Under the pieces are notes generated by a model. That model was given only the letters and a program-made list of their open reading frames with translations, did not search any database and was not told the DNA's origin. The position numbers and the translations under genes are program-made. DNA of 64,000 nucleotides from contig CAVQZG010000012.1 in the NCBI GenBank assembly GCA_963718305.1, positions 62,001 through 126,000 of the forward strand. The letters are read 5' to 3'. Source of the DNA: RYN-230 sp963718305. GTDB taxonomy: Bacteria; Actinomycetota; Actinomycetes; Streptosporangiales; Streptosporangiaceae. Shown in pieces: positions 33,380 to 45,698 of the stretch (position 1 is the stretch's first letter; every line of letters begins with the position of its first letter).

Positions 33380-34777
33380 TCAGTGTGCGAACGACTGCCG
33401 CTTGTCCGCCGGAGCCAGCGGCACGTGGCTGCGCGGGTGCGCGGCCAGGATCCGGACATGCCGCTGCAGGTCGCTGAGCAGCAGGTCGGCGAGATCATGG
33501 CTGAACCCGTTGCGCACCACCACCCGGAGCACCGCGACGTGCTCCAGGTTGGCCGGGAAGGTGTAGGCCGGGACCAGCCAGCCCCGGGTGCGCAGCCGCT
33601 CGGACAGGTCGAACACGGTGAAGCCCGCCGACTCGTCGCGGATCCGGAACGCGAAGACGGGCAGCTCACTGCCGTCGGACAGCAACTCGAACGGCTCCAT
33701 CTGGGCGATCTGGCTGGACAGGCGCATCGCCACGTCCTGGCAGGCCTGCTGGACCCGCTGGTAGCCCTGGAAGCCCAGGCGCAGGAAGTTGTAGTACTGC
33801 GCGGCGACATTGGCCCCGGATCGGGAGAAGTTCAGCGCGAACGTGGGCATTTCCCCGCCCAGGTAGTTCACCCGGAAGACCAGGTCGTCGGGCAGCGCGT
33901 CCGGGCTGCGCCAGACCACCCAGCCCACCCCGGGGTAGACCAGCCCGTACTTGTGTCCCGACGCGTTGATCGAGGCCACCCGGGGGATCTGGAAGTCCCA
34001 GACCAGATCGGGCTGGATGAAGGGTGCCACGAAGCCACCTGAGGCGGCGTCCACGTGAATCGGGACATCGGGACCGCCGGTGGCCGCGAGCCGGTCCAGT
34101 TCGGCGCTGATCTCCGCGACCGGCTCGTAACTCCCGTCCATGGTGGAACCGAGTATCGCGACCACGCCGATGGTGTTCTCGTCGCACTGGGCGGCGGCCT
34201 GCGGGCCGCGCAGGTGCAGCCGGTCCGGCTCCATCGGCACCAGCCTGGGCTCCACGTCCCAGTAGCGGCAGAACTTATCCCAGCAGATCTGGGCATTCGC
34301 GCCCAGCACCAGGTTGGGCCGGGAGGTGTCGGCGCCCGCCGCCCGGCGGCGTGCGCGCCAGCGCCACAGCAGGGCCATGCCGCCGAGCATGCAGGCCTCG
34401 CTGGACCCGGTCGTGGAGCAGCCGGTCGCCGCCCCGTGCTCCGGCGCGTGCCACAGGGTGGCCAGGATGTTCACGCACCGCGACTCCAGCTCCGCGGTCT
34501 GCGGGTACTCGTCCTTGTCGATCATGTTCTTGCTGAGGCATTCGGTCATCAGCTGCTCCGCCTGGGGCTCCATCCAGGTGGTCACGAACGTGGCCAGGTT
34601 GAGCCGGGCGTTGCCGTCCAGGGTGAGCTCGTCCCGCACGGCCTGGAGCGCCGTGTCGGGCAGCAGACCGTGCTGCGCCAGCCGGTGCCGGGGCACGGAG
34701 AAGTGCAGTTCGCGGACGTAGACCGGGTTGATCTCGAACTCGTCATCCTGCTGCTCGACTTGCCTGTGCAGTGCCAT
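33380..34777 (-). CDS. gadB: Glutamate decarboxylase
   Basis: A PLP enzyme converting glutamate to GABA and CO2 while consuming a proton. The 465-aa protein has TGCSTTGSSEACMLGG, HVDAASGGFVAPF and the PLP-binding SINASGHKYG, where Lys276 has the same number as in E. coli GadB. The protein ends QSFAH, so His465 is the last residue; in E. coli His465 closes the active site at neutral pH. The ATG follows a GAGGGGG ribosome site. No GABA/glutamate antiporter is adjacent, so acid resistance versus GABA metabolism is open. Confidence 0.93.
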   Translation of the reverse strand: MALHRQVEQQDDEFEINPVYVRELHFSVPRHRLAQHGLLPDTALQAVRDELTLDGNARLNLATFVTTWMEPQAEQLMTECLSKNMIDKDEYPQTAELESRCVNILATLWHAPEHGAATGCSTTGSSEACMLGGMALLWRWRARRRAAGADTSRPNLVLGANAQICWDKFCRYWDVEPRLVPMEPDRLHLRGPQAAAQCDENTIGVVAILGSTMDGSYEPVAEISAELDRLAATGGPDVPIHVDAASGGFVAPFIQPDLVWDFQIPRVASINASGHKYGLVYPGVGWVVWRSPDALPDDLVFRVNYLGGEMPTFALNFSRSGANVAAQYYNFLRLGFQGYQRVQQACQDVAMRLSSQIAQMEPFELLSDGSELPVFAFRIRDESAGFTVFDLSERLRTRGWLVPAYTFPANLEHVAVLRVVVRNGFSHDLADLLLSDLQRHVRILAAHPRSHVPLAPADKRQSFAH

Positions 34778-34937
34778 GCGGCCCCCTCGCTCACCAGATC
34801 CTCGCTGCTGAGGACAAGCTATCCCGGGCCCGGCGGCCTCACCCGGCTAGTTGATGCCCTGTTGACCTCGGCCCCCAGATCTGGCCGGTTGCCTGGCCGG
34901 ATGTCCACCCGGACCGCCTGCCAGGCAGGATGGGGTC

Positions 34938-36026
34938 ATGCACCTACCGGTTAACCCGCCGGTCGCGCCGATGCTGGCCCGCCCGGTACCGCAGATACCC
35001 GATGGCCCGTTCAGCTTCGAACCCAAGTGGGACGGGTTCCGGTCGATCGTCTTCCGCGATGGGGGGGAGGTGGAGATCGGCAGCCGCAACGAGCGCCCGA
35101 TGACCAGGTACTTCCCGGAACTGGTCGAGGCCTGCACCGCGAACCTCCCGCCGCGGTGTGTGGTGGACGGTGAGATCGTGATCCCCGACACCTCGGGCCG
35201 GCGGCTGGACTTCGAGGCCCTGCTGCAGCGGATTCACCCCGCGGCCAGCCGCGTCGCCCTCCTCGCCGAGCAGACCCCGGCCCACTTCATCGCCTTCGAC
35301 CTGCTGGCGCTGGATGACACCGATCTGTGCGCGGAGCCGTTCGCGCAGCGCCGCGCCGCCCTCGAGGAGGCCCTGGCCCAGGTGCGTTCCCCGGTTCACC
35401 TGACCCCGGCTACCACCGACCGGGGCCTGGCCGGGCAGTGGTTCGATCAGTTCGAGGGGGCCGGGCTGGACGGGCTGATCGCCAAGCCGCTGGACGGGAC
35501 CTACCAGCCGGACAAGCGGGTCATGTTCAAGGTCAAGCACGAGCGCACCGCGGACTGCGTGGTGGCCGGGTACCGGCCGCACAAGAGCAGCCCGGAAGCG
35601 GTCGGCTCGCTGCTGCTCGGGCTGTACACCGACGCCGGTGACCTGGCCAGCGTGGGAGTGGTGGGCGCGTTCCCGATGGCGCGCCGCCGGGAGCTGTTCA
35701 CTGAACTGCAGCCCCTGGTCACCACGTTCGATGGTCATCCGTGGCGCTGGGGCGGCGCGGAGCAGGCCGCGGCGGGCGGCGCTCCCGCGGCCCGCAACCC
35801 CCGGTCCTCGGAGACGAGCCGCTGGAACGCCGGGAAGGACCTGTCGTTCGTGCCGCTGCGGCCGGAACGGGTGGTCGAGGTCCGCTATGACCACATGGAG
35901 GGCCGCAGGTTCCGGCACACCACCCAGTTCGCCCGCTGGCGCCCCGACCGGGAACCGCGCTCGTGCACCTACGCCCAGCTGGAGGAGCCGGTGAAGTTCG
36001 ACCTCGGGGAGATTCTCGGGTCCTAG
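34938..36026 (+). CDS. ligC: ATP-dependent DNA ligase, LigC type
   Basis: Seals DNA nicks using ATP. Motif I, FEPKWDGFRSIVF, holds the lysine that takes AMP. Motif III is IAFDLLALDD, motif IV GLDGLIAKPLDG and motif V MFKVKHERTADCV; an OB-fold domain follows. At 362 aa with no polymerase or nuclease domain it matches the stand-alone LigC group (Rv3731-like) rather than LigD. No ku gene is nearby. It is preceded by a 160-bp spacer shared with the divergent gadB and may have its own promoter there. Confidence 0.9.
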   Translation: MHLPVNPPVAPMLARPVPQIPDGPFSFEPKWDGFRSIVFRDGGEVEIGSRNERPMTRYFPELVEACTANLPPRCVVDGEIVIPDTSGRRLDFEALLQRIHPAASRVALLAEQTPAHFIAFDLLALDDTDLCAEPFAQRRAALEEALAQVRSPVHLTPATTDRGLAGQWFDQFEGAGLDGLIAKPLDGTYQPDKRVMFKVKHERTADCVVAGYRPHKSSPEAVGSLLLGLYTDAGDLASVGVVGAFPMARRRELFTELQPLVTTFDGHPWRWGGAEQAAAGGAPAARNPRSSETSRWNAGKDLSFVPLRPERVVEVRYDHMEGRRFRHTTQFARWRPDREPRSCTYAQLEEPVKFDLGEILGS

Positions 36027-36081
36027 CGCCGCGCCAGGCCAGGTTTGCGCAGGTGATTCACGGTGTCCGCGGGTGCCCCGG

Positions 36082-38472
<2,391 letters not shown>

Positions 38473-38592
38473 GGTGTCTCCATCTGTCACGTCGCGGGTG
38501 TGGCCCAGCCCCAGCCGGACGACCCGGGTGACAGCCAGGTTGCTGGCGGCCGGGCCGGTGACGATGCTAAGCGGGGGAGCGGGGGCCGGCCC

Positions 38593-38949
38593 TCATCGAT
38601 CCTGGAGCAGCCCGAGGACGTTGCCATCGGGGTCGGTGACGGTGGCCACCAGGCGGCCGCCCCCGACGTCGCGCGGGGGATCCTTCACGGTGGCACCCGC
38701 CGCGGTCACCTCGGCCAGCTTGGCCTCGATGTCCGGCACGTGCCAGTAGGCCACCGGTGAGGTCATGCCCTGCGGCCCGCCGCCCGGCACCAGCCCGATG
38801 TGCTGGCCCGCGGCCTCGAAGCCGACGTAGTAGGACGCGTCGGCCTGCGGGTCTACGCCGAGCAGGGCGGCGTAGACCTTCTTGGCCGCCGCCAGGTCGG
38901 AAACGGGATGCAGCACGGTCTTGATTCCCTCGGTGGGAGAGCCGGTCAT
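38593..38949 (-). CDS. VOC-family (glyoxalase/bleomycin-resistance fold) protein
   Basis: A 118-aa single-module vicinal-oxygen-chelate protein. Typical elements are LHPVSDLAAAKKVYAALLGVDP, YYVGFEAAGQHIGLVPG and the C-terminal VATVTDPDGNVLGLLQDR, which carries the metal-site glutamine region. The frame extends to 39027, but the ATG at 38949 follows AGGAG with 6-nt spacing. The adjacent UvrA-like gene on the same strand, about 120 bp downstream, may be co-transcribed; both families include drug-resistance members, but no substrate can be assigned. Confidence 0.82.
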   Translation of the reverse strand: MTGSPTEGIKTVLHPVSDLAAAKKVYAALLGVDPQADASYYVGFEAAGQHIGLVPGGGPQGMTSPVAYWHVPDIEAKLAEVTAAGATVKDPPRDVGGGRLVATVTDPDGNVLGLLQDR

Positions 38950-39117
38950 GGTCACTCCTGAAGTTGTGGGTCGGTCGGGATGATCTGGCTCAGCAGGCCA
39001 GGGATGCGCCCGGGTGGCCGTGCGCAAGGAGGCTCACGTGAATGGTGATGCCCATGGCTGTCACGCTAGCCGCCGCCCGGGAGCCCGCGCTTCTCCATTC
39101 CTGATCGGCGGCTCCGC

Positions 39118-39952
39118 TTACGTCCCCAGGCCGCCCGCTCGTGTGTAACGGCATAGCAGGTAGCCGTCGTCGTCCGCCAGGACATGCGCCAGGGCCAGCC
39201 GGCTGGCGGGCCGGGATGCGGGGCCCTGGATGATCCGTCCGGCCGGGCCGCCTGCCAGGACCGGGCTGATGGTCACGCACAGCTCGTCGATCAGGCCCGC
39301 CGCGGCGAGCTGGGCCAGCAGGTGCGGGCCACCCTCGGCGAGGATCTCCCGGTAGCCCCGGCCGGCCAGCGCGCTGACCGCGGCGGCGGCGGTCACCTCG
39401 TGCTCGCCGCCGATGATCACGTCGGCGTGCCGGGCCACCTGCGCGCGCTGGTCCGCGGGCGCGGATTGCGAGGTGATCACGATGGTGCGGGCCCCGCCCG
39501 GGGCCCCGGCCAGCAGCGGGCCCTCAGGGTCCAGGTCCAGCCGGCCGCTCAGCACCGCGATGGGCGGGGTGTCCGGGCGGCCCGCGCGCAGCGCCGCCCA
39601 GCGCGGCGCCACCCGGGCCGGGTGGTACCTCTCGGCGCGGACGGTACCCGCGCCGACCAGGATCACCCCGGCGAGCGCCCGCAGCAGTCCGAAGATCTCA
39701 TGGTCCGCGGAGCCGCCCAGGCCGCCCGAGAGGCCATCCACGGCGGCGGCCCCGTCGGCGCTCTCGATCATGTTGGCGCGGACCCACGGCCGGCCCGCAC
39801 CGTGTGCATCGTCCGTGCCACCGGGATCGCCGGTGCCACCAGGGTCGCCCGGGCCACGGTCCGGGTAGGCGTAGAGCCTGGCCAGATCCGGCTGGCCGCC
39901 GCCGGGCGGAGCGGGATAGATCAGCTGCACGGTACCGGCCGCCGAGGGCGGC

Positions 39953-39972
<20 letters not shown>
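39118..39972 (-). CDS. Pyrimidine reductase family protein (RibD C-terminal domain)
   Basis: A 284-aa protein with the RibD C-terminal/dihydrofolate-reductase-like fold. Markers are VRANMIESADGAAAVDGLSGGLGG, VILVGAGTVRAERYHP and REILAEGGPHLLAQLAAAGLIDELCVTISPVLAGG, which match NADPH-dependent reduction of a riboflavin-pathway pyrimidine. No deaminase domain is present, and no rib genes are adjacent, so a role in flavin or deazaflavin metabolism is only suggested. The first 65 residues include a Gly/Asp/Pro-rich linker. Its ATG lies 20 bp inside the end of glgX. Confidence 0.82.
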
Positions 39973-42181
<2,209 letters not shown>

Positions 42182-42190
42182 CAGCCGACC

Positions 42191-43900
42191 TTACCCGGGT
42201 ACCGGCTCGGCCCGGGCCAGGACGTCGGCCAGGGGCAGCCCGTCGGGCAGTGTCCCGAACGGGACCCCGGGACCAGCCAGCGCCCCCGGGCCGGGGGAGG
42301 AGCCGAGACGCGACGCGCAGAACGCGTCCGCGACCGGGCCGGGGGCGTGCCGGACCAGCAGGGCCGCCTGGAGGGTGACGGTGATCGCGCCGGCCAGCCG
42401 GCGCGCCGCGAACTGCGCCTCGGGCCCGCCCCGGGTGCCCAGGTCCCGCAGCGTCCTGCTCAGCCCGCTGATGGCCGCGTCGAGCCGCGGGTCCCCGCCT
42501 GCGGCCAGGCCCAGCTCAGCCACCAGGGCATCAGCCGCTCCGTGCTGGCGCTGGAGCCCGCGGATCAGGTCCAGGGCGGTCACGTTGCCAGAGCCCTCCC
42601 AGATCGAGTTCAGCGGCGCCTCGCGGTACAGCCGGGGCAGGCCTGACTCCTCAACGTAACCGTTGCCGCCCAGGCACTCCAGCGCCTCGGCGGCGTGCAG
42701 CGGTGCGCGTTTACAGACCCAGTGCTTGGCGGCCGGCAGCGCGACCCGCAGCAGGGCGGCTTCGGTTTCGTCCCCGCGGGCCGCCCGGTCAGCCGCACCG
42801 GCCAGCCGCAGCGCCAGCGTGGTCGCGGCCTCCGATTCCAGCACCAGGTCAGCCAGGACGGAAGCCATCAGCGGCTGGGAGATCAGGCTCGCGCCGAAGG
42901 CGCGCCGGTGCGTGGCGTAGTGCACGGCGGTGACGCAGCCCAGGCGCATGCCCGCCGCGCTGCCCAGCACGCAGTCCAGCCGGGTCGCGCTGACCATCTC
43001 GAGGATGGTGGGCACGCCGCGCCCGGCCTCCCCCACCTGCCAGGCGAGCGCGGCGTCGAACTCCACCTCGGCGGAGGCGTTCGACCGGTTGCCCAGCTTG
43101 TCCTTGAGCCGCTGCAGCCGGACGGCGTTGCGGGTCCCGTCGGGCCGCACCCGGGGGAGCAGGAAGCAGGTCAGCCCGGCCGGGGCCTGGGCCAGGACCA
43201 GGAACAGGTCGCTCATGGGGGCCGAGCAGAACCACTTGTGCCCGGTAAGCAGATGGGCACCGGGCCCGTCCCCGGGCGCCGGCTCGGCCCGGGTCGTGTT
43301 CGCGCGCACATCCGAGCCGCCCTGCTTCTCGGTCATCGCCATGCCGGCCAGCAGGGCCGCCTTGCCCTCCGGCGCGCGCAGCCCTGGATCGTAGTCCCGG
43401 GCGGTGAGCAACGGCGCGAACCGGCGGGCCAGGTCCGGGGCATGGCGCAGCGCCGGGAGCGCCGCGTAGGTCATCGATACCGGGCAGCCGTGGCCCGCCT
43501 CGGCCTGCGACCACACGAAGAACTTGGCCGCCCGGGCGACGTGCGCGCCCGGGGCCCGGTCCGCCCAGGGCGCCGCGTGCAGCCCGTGCCGCACCGCGGT
43601 GCCCAGCAGCACGTGCCAGGACGGGTGGAACTCCACCTCGTCGATACGGTGGCCCCGCGCGTCGTGGGTGCGCAGCACCGGCGGATGCTCGTTGGCCAGC
43701 CGGGCGTGTTCCTGGGTCTCCCGGGCCCCGGCCAGCTCGCCCAGTTCGTGCAGGTCGGCCTCGGCCCCGGTGGCTCCTTCCCGGCCAGCCGCCGACAGCA
43801 GCGCCGGGTCGTCCGCGACGTCGTAGCCGGCCAGCAGCGGGACCTGGTTGAGCACATCGTGGGTCAGATGCGGCCCGGCGGCGGACTGCAGTGGCGTCAT
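42191..43900 (-). CDS. Acyl-CoA dehydrogenase family protein, AidB-like
   Basis: A 569-aa flavoprotein of the AidB branch, longer than ordinary acyl-CoA dehydrogenases. Family markers are GMAMTEKQGGSDVRANTT, GHKWFCSAPMSDLFLVLAQ, RLKDKLGNRSNASAEVEF and NSIWEGSGNVTALDLIR. E. coli AidB has weak isovaleryl-CoA dehydrogenase activity and binds DNA as part of the response to alkylating agents. Whether this protein shares the DNA-related role is unknown; no alkylation-repair gene is nearby. It starts at an ATG at 43900 and is followed by glgX after 9 bp. Confidence 0.88.
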   Translation of the reverse strand: MTPLQSAAGPHLTHDVLNQVPLLAGYDVADDPALLSAAGREGATGAEADLHELGELAGARETQEHARLANEHPPVLRTHDARGHRIDEVEFHPSWHVLLGTAVRHGLHAAPWADRAPGAHVARAAKFFVWSQAEAGHGCPVSMTYAALPALRHAPDLARRFAPLLTARDYDPGLRAPEGKAALLAGMAMTEKQGGSDVRANTTRAEPAPGDGPGAHLLTGHKWFCSAPMSDLFLVLAQAPAGLTCFLLPRVRPDGTRNAVRLQRLKDKLGNRSNASAEVEFDAALAWQVGEAGRGVPTILEMVSATRLDCVLGSAAGMRLGCVTAVHYATHRRAFGASLISQPLMASVLADLVLESEAATTLALRLAGAADRAARGDETEAALLRVALPAAKHWVCKRAPLHAAEALECLGGNGYVEESGLPRLYREAPLNSIWEGSGNVTALDLIRGLQRQHGAADALVAELGLAAGGDPRLDAAISGLSRTLRDLGTRGGPEAQFAARRLAGAITVTLQAALLVRHAPGPVADAFCASRLGSSPGPGALAGPGVPFGTLPDGLPLADVLARAEPVPG

Positions 43901-43969
43901 GAGGTGACGATAACGTGCTGGCCACCACCCGGAAACCCGCCGCCATGGTGCGGGTTACCGCGCGGAAAC

Positions 43970-44794
43970 TTACCGCGCGGAAACGCGCGTGTCACGCTGC
44001 TGGGCAGCGTCCTCCTGGGTGAGCCCGCCCGCCGCGGCCTGCTGGTAGCGGTCGAGTAGCACGTCCGCCACGTCCGGCGCGGCCCCGAGCGGCGCCGAGA
44101 CAGCGGCCGCCCCGGCGGCCAGGGATGATTCACGGATCCGGTCGGCGAACAGGCCGGGGGCGAGCAGGTAGCTGGCCACCACGACCCGCTCCGCCCCGCT
44201 GCGGAGCAGATCAGCCACCGCCTCGGCCGGGGCCGGTGCGGCGGCGGACGCGTACGCGGGCTGGACCGCGAGCCAGCCGCGGTCGGCCCGCCAGGCGGCC
44301 GCCATCCGGGCGATCGCCGCATTGGCCGACGGCTGGCTCGACCCGGCAGAGGCCAGCACCACCGCCGTCCGGGACGGGTCGCTGCCGGGATCGTGGCCGG
44401 CCTCGGCGAGGCGCCGCTCCAGCGCCCGTACCAGTCCCGGATGCGGTCCCAGCGGCTCGCCGTACCGGATCGCGAGCCCGGGCAGGCCGGCCGTGGCCTC
44501 AGCCAGCACCCCGGGTATGTCCGTGCTGCTGTGATAGGCCGCGGTGAGCAGCAGTGGGAGCACTACCACGTCACGCTCGCCGCCGCCGTCGCCGGCCAGC
44601 GCGCTGAGTACCTGCAGCGGGGCGGGCGGGGCGTGCCCCAGGAAGGCCCCGCGGATCTCGAGGCCGGCCAGCCCGCGCGCGGCAGCCCGAGCCCGGGCCG
44701 CCGCGAGCAGTTCCGCGATGGTCGCCCCGGCCCGCGGGTCCCTGCTGCCGTGCGCGATCGCGACCAGAGACGGGGTCAGGTGTGGATGCCGCAT
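43970..44794 (-). CDS. CbiX/SirB-type sirohydrochlorin chelatase-like protein
   Basis: A 274-aa protein with two CbiX half-domains: SLVAIAHGSRDPRAGATI holds the metal-binding His, DVVVLPLLLTAAYHSSTDIP the second metal region, and VVVASYLLAPGLFADRI the repeat of this fold. Such enzymes insert Fe2+ or Co2+ into sirohydrochlorin. The last gene of the sulfur operon, it fits supplying sirohaem for the sulfite reductase; this is inference from context. The ATG at 44794 lies 19 bp inside the cysH end. The C-terminal 25 residues are Gln/Asp/Ala-rich and outside the fold. Confidence 0.85.
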   Translation of the reverse strand: MRHPHLTPSLVAIAHGSRDPRAGATIAELLAAARARAAARGLAGLEIRGAFLGHAPPAPLQVLSALAGDGGGERDVVVLPLLLTAAYHSSTDIPGVLAEATAGLPGLAIRYGEPLGPHPGLVRALERRLAEAGHDPGSDPSRTAVVLASAGSSQPSANAAIARMAAAWRADRGWLAVQPAYASAAAPAPAEAVADLLRSGAERVVVASYLLAPGLFADRIRESSLAAGAAAVSAPLGAAPDVADVLLDRYQQAAAGGLTQEDAAQQRDTRVSAR

Positions 44795-45540
44795 TCGGTC
44801 TTGCCCGTCCCCGTCCACCGCCCGCTGCGCGGGTCCGCCCCGGGGGCCACCTTCATCGTGCAGGTGGAGCACCCGATGGAGGGATAACCGTCGTAGACGA
44901 GCGGGTTCACCAGCACGCCCTGCTCGGCGATGTAGGCGTCCACCTGGTCCTGGGTCCAGGCCACGATGGGATTGACCTTGACCATCTGCCGCCGGGGGTC
45001 CCACTGGACCGCCTTGGTGTCGCTGCGGGCGTTGGTCTCCTCCCGCCGCACGCCGGTGATCCACGCGTCGAACGGGTCGAGGGCCCGCTCCAGCGGCACG
45101 ACCTTGCGGAAGTAGCAGCAGAGGTCGGGATTGCGGCCGTAGAGCCGGGGGCCGAGCTCGGCGTCCTGCTCGGCCACCGTCCGGGATGGGGTCACGTTGA
45201 TGACGTTGACCGGGTAGACGGCGGACACCGCGTCCCTGGTGCCGATGGTCTCCGGGAAGTGATACCCGGTGTCCAGGAAGATCACGTCCAGCCCGCTCTT
45301 GACCTTCGAGGCGAGATGGATGATCACGGCGTCGGTCATGGACGACGTGATGCACACGCGGGACCCGAACGTGTCCACGGCCCAGCGGATGATTTCTTCT
45401 GCCGGCGCGTCGGCGAGCTCCTCCGCCGCCTGGGCTGCGAGCCTCTCCATGCGGATTGGTTCCTCCCGAGCTTCAGGATCGGAGAATTCTACAGGGCCTG
45501 TCTGACCTGGGTGGGTGCGCTTCGTCACGTTAGTTCTCAC
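44776..45540 (-). CDS. cysH: Assimilatory adenylyl-sulfate (APS) reductase
   Basis: Reduces activated sulfate to sulfite with thioredoxin. The PP-loop region is in DAVIIHLASKVKSGLDVIFLDTG. It carries the CC...CxxC cysteine set (DLCCYFRKV and GCSTCTMKV) that binds a [4Fe-4S] cluster and marks APS rather than PAPS reductases. The catalytic C-terminal ECGIHT is present. The frame is open to 45645, but the GTG at 45540 follows AGGAG with 7-nt spacing and overlaps the stop of the zinc-ribbon gene (GTGA). The protein is 254 aa long. ATP sulfurylase genes are not in the window. Confidence 0.92.
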   Translation of the reverse strand: MRTNVTKRTHPGQTGPVEFSDPEAREEPIRMERLAAQAAEELADAPAEEIIRWAVDTFGSRVCITSSMTDAVIIHLASKVKSGLDVIFLDTGYHFPETIGTRDAVSAVYPVNVINVTPSRTVAEQDAELGPRLYGRNPDLCCYFRKVVPLERALDPFDAWITGVRREETNARSDTKAVQWDPRRQMVKVNPIVAWTQDQVDAYIAEQGVLVNPLVYDGYPSIGCSTCTMKVAPGADPRSGRWTGTGKTECGIHT

Positions 45541-45698
45541 AGGATCACTCCTGTTCCAGCAAATCGTAGCTGGAAGGACCTGATGCAGCTGCGACACCGC
45601 CAGCTGCCGTCCTGTTCCTGTGGCTCTAGGTCTTCTTCGCCACAATAGGGGCAGTAAAACGGGATTGCACGTTCTGTCCCAGATGAGCGGAATGTCAT
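45537..45698 (-). CDS. 53-aa zinc-ribbon protein inside the sulfite reductase operon
   Basis: A small protein with FYCPYCGEEDLEP and WRCRSCIRSFQL, that is two CxxC pairs separated by about 17 residues, a single zinc ribbon and little else. Its ATG overlaps the sulfite reductase stop (ATGA), and its TGA overlaps the cysH GTG (GTGA), so ribosomes should pass through all three genes in turn. I recall a similar tiny gene between the sulfite reductase and cysH genes of Streptomyces. The function is unknown; an accessory or redox/metal-handling role in sulfite reduction is inferred from its fixed position only. Confidence 0.82.
   Translation of the reverse strand: MTFRSSGTERAIPFYCPYCGEEDLEPQEQDGSWRCRSCIRSFQLRFAGTGVIL

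Noticed and set aside
38990..39060. A 22-codon minus-strand frame beginning MGITIHVSLLAHGHPG as a leader peptide
   Set aside because: No ribosome site or promoter was found, and no recognised leader-peptide motif is present.
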